Origin: Antarctobacter aquimaris
Lineage (GTDB): Bacteria > Pseudomonadota > Alphaproteobacteria > Rhodobacterales > Rhodobacteraceae
Direction of reading: 5' to 3'
DNA: 64,000 nucleotides
Assembly (NCBI RefSeq): GCF_900184945.1
Contig: NZ_FXYF01000015.1
Location: 42,851-106,850 of the forward strand
The translations under genes and the position numbers were made by a program. The notes beneath the pieces are model-generated. The model was not told where the DNA came from and did no database searches. It worked only from the letters and a program-made list of their open reading frames with translations. Shown one piece after another: positions 62,700 to 64,000 of the stretch (position 1 is the first letter of the stretch; the number at the start of each line of letters is the position of its first letter).

Positions 62700-62963
62700 T
62701 GTCGACTCCCGCGCCAATAAGGCCGCCGTCCTGCTCGGTACGTCACGCCCCGCCTTGAGCTTGGCGACCTCCTTCAGGGCCGCGATCTCGGCCGGGTTTG
62801 CGCGCTGTAGGCCACTGCCGGAGAAAGCCGTGGTGATCCAGCGTCTCATGACGCTCTCGGCGACATCGAGCTTCCGACTGGCCTCGACCACGGCCACGCC
62901 GCGCCCGGTCACCAGCCTCACGGCCTCGATCTTGAACTCCTTGCCGAAGGTTCGTCTCTTCAT
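62700..62963 (-). pseudogene. IS3-family transposase OrfA remnant
   Basis: The frame starting at ATG 62963 reads MKRRTFGKEFKIEAVRLVTG and has the helix-turn-helix and AEIAALKEVAKLKAGRD leucine-zipper-like part of IS3 OrfA. It continues past AALLAREST, where family similarity ends, into unrelated sequence. With the OrfB fragment it shows an internal deletion of most of orfB. No terminal inverted repeats are evident. Confidence 0.85.
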
Positions 62964-63202
62964 CTGCTGGTCTGCGTCGGCGTCACGATGTTTTCTTCCT
63001 GTCCAACAAACCGGCGGCCTGCCGATCCGGTTCGGTGGGGCGCTGGTGGCTGGCATTGGCGTTGGTGGTGCACCGTCGGGGGCCGACCGACGCAGATTGC
63101 GCCCGTGTCGGTCTGGATGCGATCGCCGCCGAATAAGGCATTCTGGAGCCCGCGTTTCGGGCGCGGACCCTTCATCGTGAACGCCACAAGAAAGGCAGAC
63201 CC

Positions 63203-63877
63203 ATGCGCCACTTCCCCCTGATTGCCCTACTCGTCGGGTTTGCCAGCCCGGTCTGGGCGCAAACCGCTCCGTCGGCACGCGAAGTCGCGGCCTATGACGG
63301 CCTTTTCCGTGCCGCGCATGAGGGCGATGTCGCCATGATCGAGCAGCTGGTCGCCGAAGGCGCCGACGTCGATGCCCGCGATTCAAGGGGCCGCACACCG
63401 GTGCACGTGGCCGCCTTCGCCTCCGAGGATGACGCGCTTCGGGCGCTGGCCGAGGCCGGTGCCGACATGAATGCGCTGGAACATCGGGCCTACGATGCCG
63501 TGACGATTGCCGCGGTGGCGGACGATCCCGAACTGATGTCGCTCGCCATCGACCTGGGCAACGATCCGGGGCTTGTCACCAGCCCCTACGATGGCACCGC
63601 GCTGATCGCCGCGGCGCACCTTGGCCATGCCGAGGTGGTGCGGCGGCTGATCGCGGCGGGGGCGCCGCTCGATCACGTCAACAACCTGCATTGGACTGCC
63701 GTGATGGAGGCGGTGGTTTTGGGCGACGGCGGTCCGGATCACCTGGCCGTGCTCGATGCACTCCTGTCCGCAGGGGCTGACCGGTCGCTGGCCGACCGCG
63801 ATGGCGTCACGCCGCTTCGGCACGCCGAGGCGCGGGGGTTCAAGGAGATGGCAGAGCGGCTTCGCCGACCGAACTAG
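63203..63877 (+). CDS. Periplasmic ankyrin-repeat protein
   Basis: A 224-residue protein with a signal peptide (residues 1-20, ending VWAQ) and four to five ankyrin repeats, for example GRTPVHVAAFASEDDALRAL, GTALIAAAHLGHAEVVRRLI and GVTPLRHAEARGFKEMAERL. A ribosome site (aaagg) precedes the ATG at 63203. Single-domain exported ankyrin proteins of this size occur widely; in some bacteria they accompany catalase and protect against peroxide. It is isolated here between an IS3 remnant and an IS630-type element, so its role is not predictable. Confidence 0.88.
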   Translation: MRHFPLIALLVGFASPVWAQTAPSAREVAAYDGLFRAAHEGDVAMIEQLVAEGADVDARDSRGRTPVHVAAFASEDDALRALAEAGADMNALEHRAYDAVTIAAVADDPELMSLAIDLGNDPGLVTSPYDGTALIAAAHLGHAEVVRRLIAAGAPLDHVNNLHWTAVMEAVVLGDGGPDHLAVLDALLSAGADRSLADRDGVTPLRHAEARGFKEMAERLRRPN

Positions 63878-63954
63878 CGCGGCGTCCTTGAAATCTGAAC
63901 CGAGTGGATTCCCACGGGTCTGATTCTGTGATTCACCATGTGTGGAGGTGGATC

Positions 63955-64000
63955 ATGGGCAAATCGCTATCAATGGACATTCGGGAGCGTGTTGTCGCTC
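63955..64000 (+). CDS. IS630-family transposase, 5' end only
   Basis: The ATG at 63955 begins MGKSLSMDIRERVVA, the characteristic N-terminus of IS630-family transposases, and the frame runs off the right edge after about 15 codons. A ribosome site (ggagg) is upstream. The 77 bp between the ankyrin gene and this start probably contain the left end of the insertion sequence, but its partner repeat lies outside the window. Confidence 0.7.
   Translation, partial: MGKSLSMDIRERVVA

Overview
This window is GC-rich chromosomal DNA of an alphaproteobacterium, most likely a member of the Rhodobacterales (Roseobacter group). That placement rests on the gene families present: NnrR-type and NsrR regulators beside nor and nos clusters, the norCBQD and nosRZDFYLX orders, an MttB-like protein, roseobacter-type small hypothetical proteins, and dispersed intergenic hairpins. 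No rRNA marker is present, so this is inference.

Layout. 1-7.0 kb: a phytanoyl-CoA dioxygenase-like gene cut by the left edge, a coupled pair of uncharacterised genes, a NADAR-family protein, an M20 amidohydrolase, and an alcohol dehydrogenase/M19 dipeptidase pair. 7.2-13.6 kb: housekeeping genes argD-argF, hrpB, meaB and rpmB. 13.7-19.6 kb: a copper-chaperone pair, a sirtuin, a low-molecular-weight phosphatase, a DUF1353 lipoprotein, an FNR-type box before a small gene and a cytochrome c, and a methyltransferase. 19.7-21.2 kb: an AT-rich insertion with one unknown membrane protein, preceded by a group of perfect hairpins. 21.2-38.7 kb: lepA, an Ala/Asn-rich repeat protein, lipoproteins, an HpsN-like dehydrogenase with a divergent LysR gene, hydrolases, an EF-hand/ECF-sigma/metal-sensor module, a PleD-like diguanylate cyclase with a degenerate receiver, an MttB-like methyltransferase, and an H-NOX-like/HNOBA-GGDEF pair. 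38.8-40 kb: tRNA-Gln followed by a ParB-like fragment and a decayed stretch.

40-46 kb is the nitric oxide reductase locus: norC-norB-norQ-norD plus two small membrane genes on the minus strand, with a DUF1858 gene and a Crp/Fnr (NnrR-like) regulator beside it. 46.5-51.7 kb is one very large gene that fuses a DnaQ-like exonuclease, a RecQ helicase and a UvrD-type helicase. 52.4-62.1 kb is the nitrous oxide reductase locus: an NsrR-type repressor on the minus strand, a perfect TTGAT-N4-ATCAA box, then a small Cys-rich gene and nosR-nosZ-nosD-nosF-nosY-nosL-nosX, tightly packed and mostly overlapping. The right end carries an IS3-family remnant, an ankyrin-repeat protein and the start of an IS630-type transposase.

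The denitrification genes form a functional unit: NorCB reduces NO to N2O and NosZ reduces N2O to N2. The Crp/Fnr and Rrf2 regulators and three FNR/NnrR-type boxes suggest co-regulation by low oxygen and NO. No nitrite reductase gene lies inside the window. The least familiar items are the exonuclease-RecQ-UvrD fusion, the H-NOX-like protein without a proximal haem histidine, and the AT-rich insertion.
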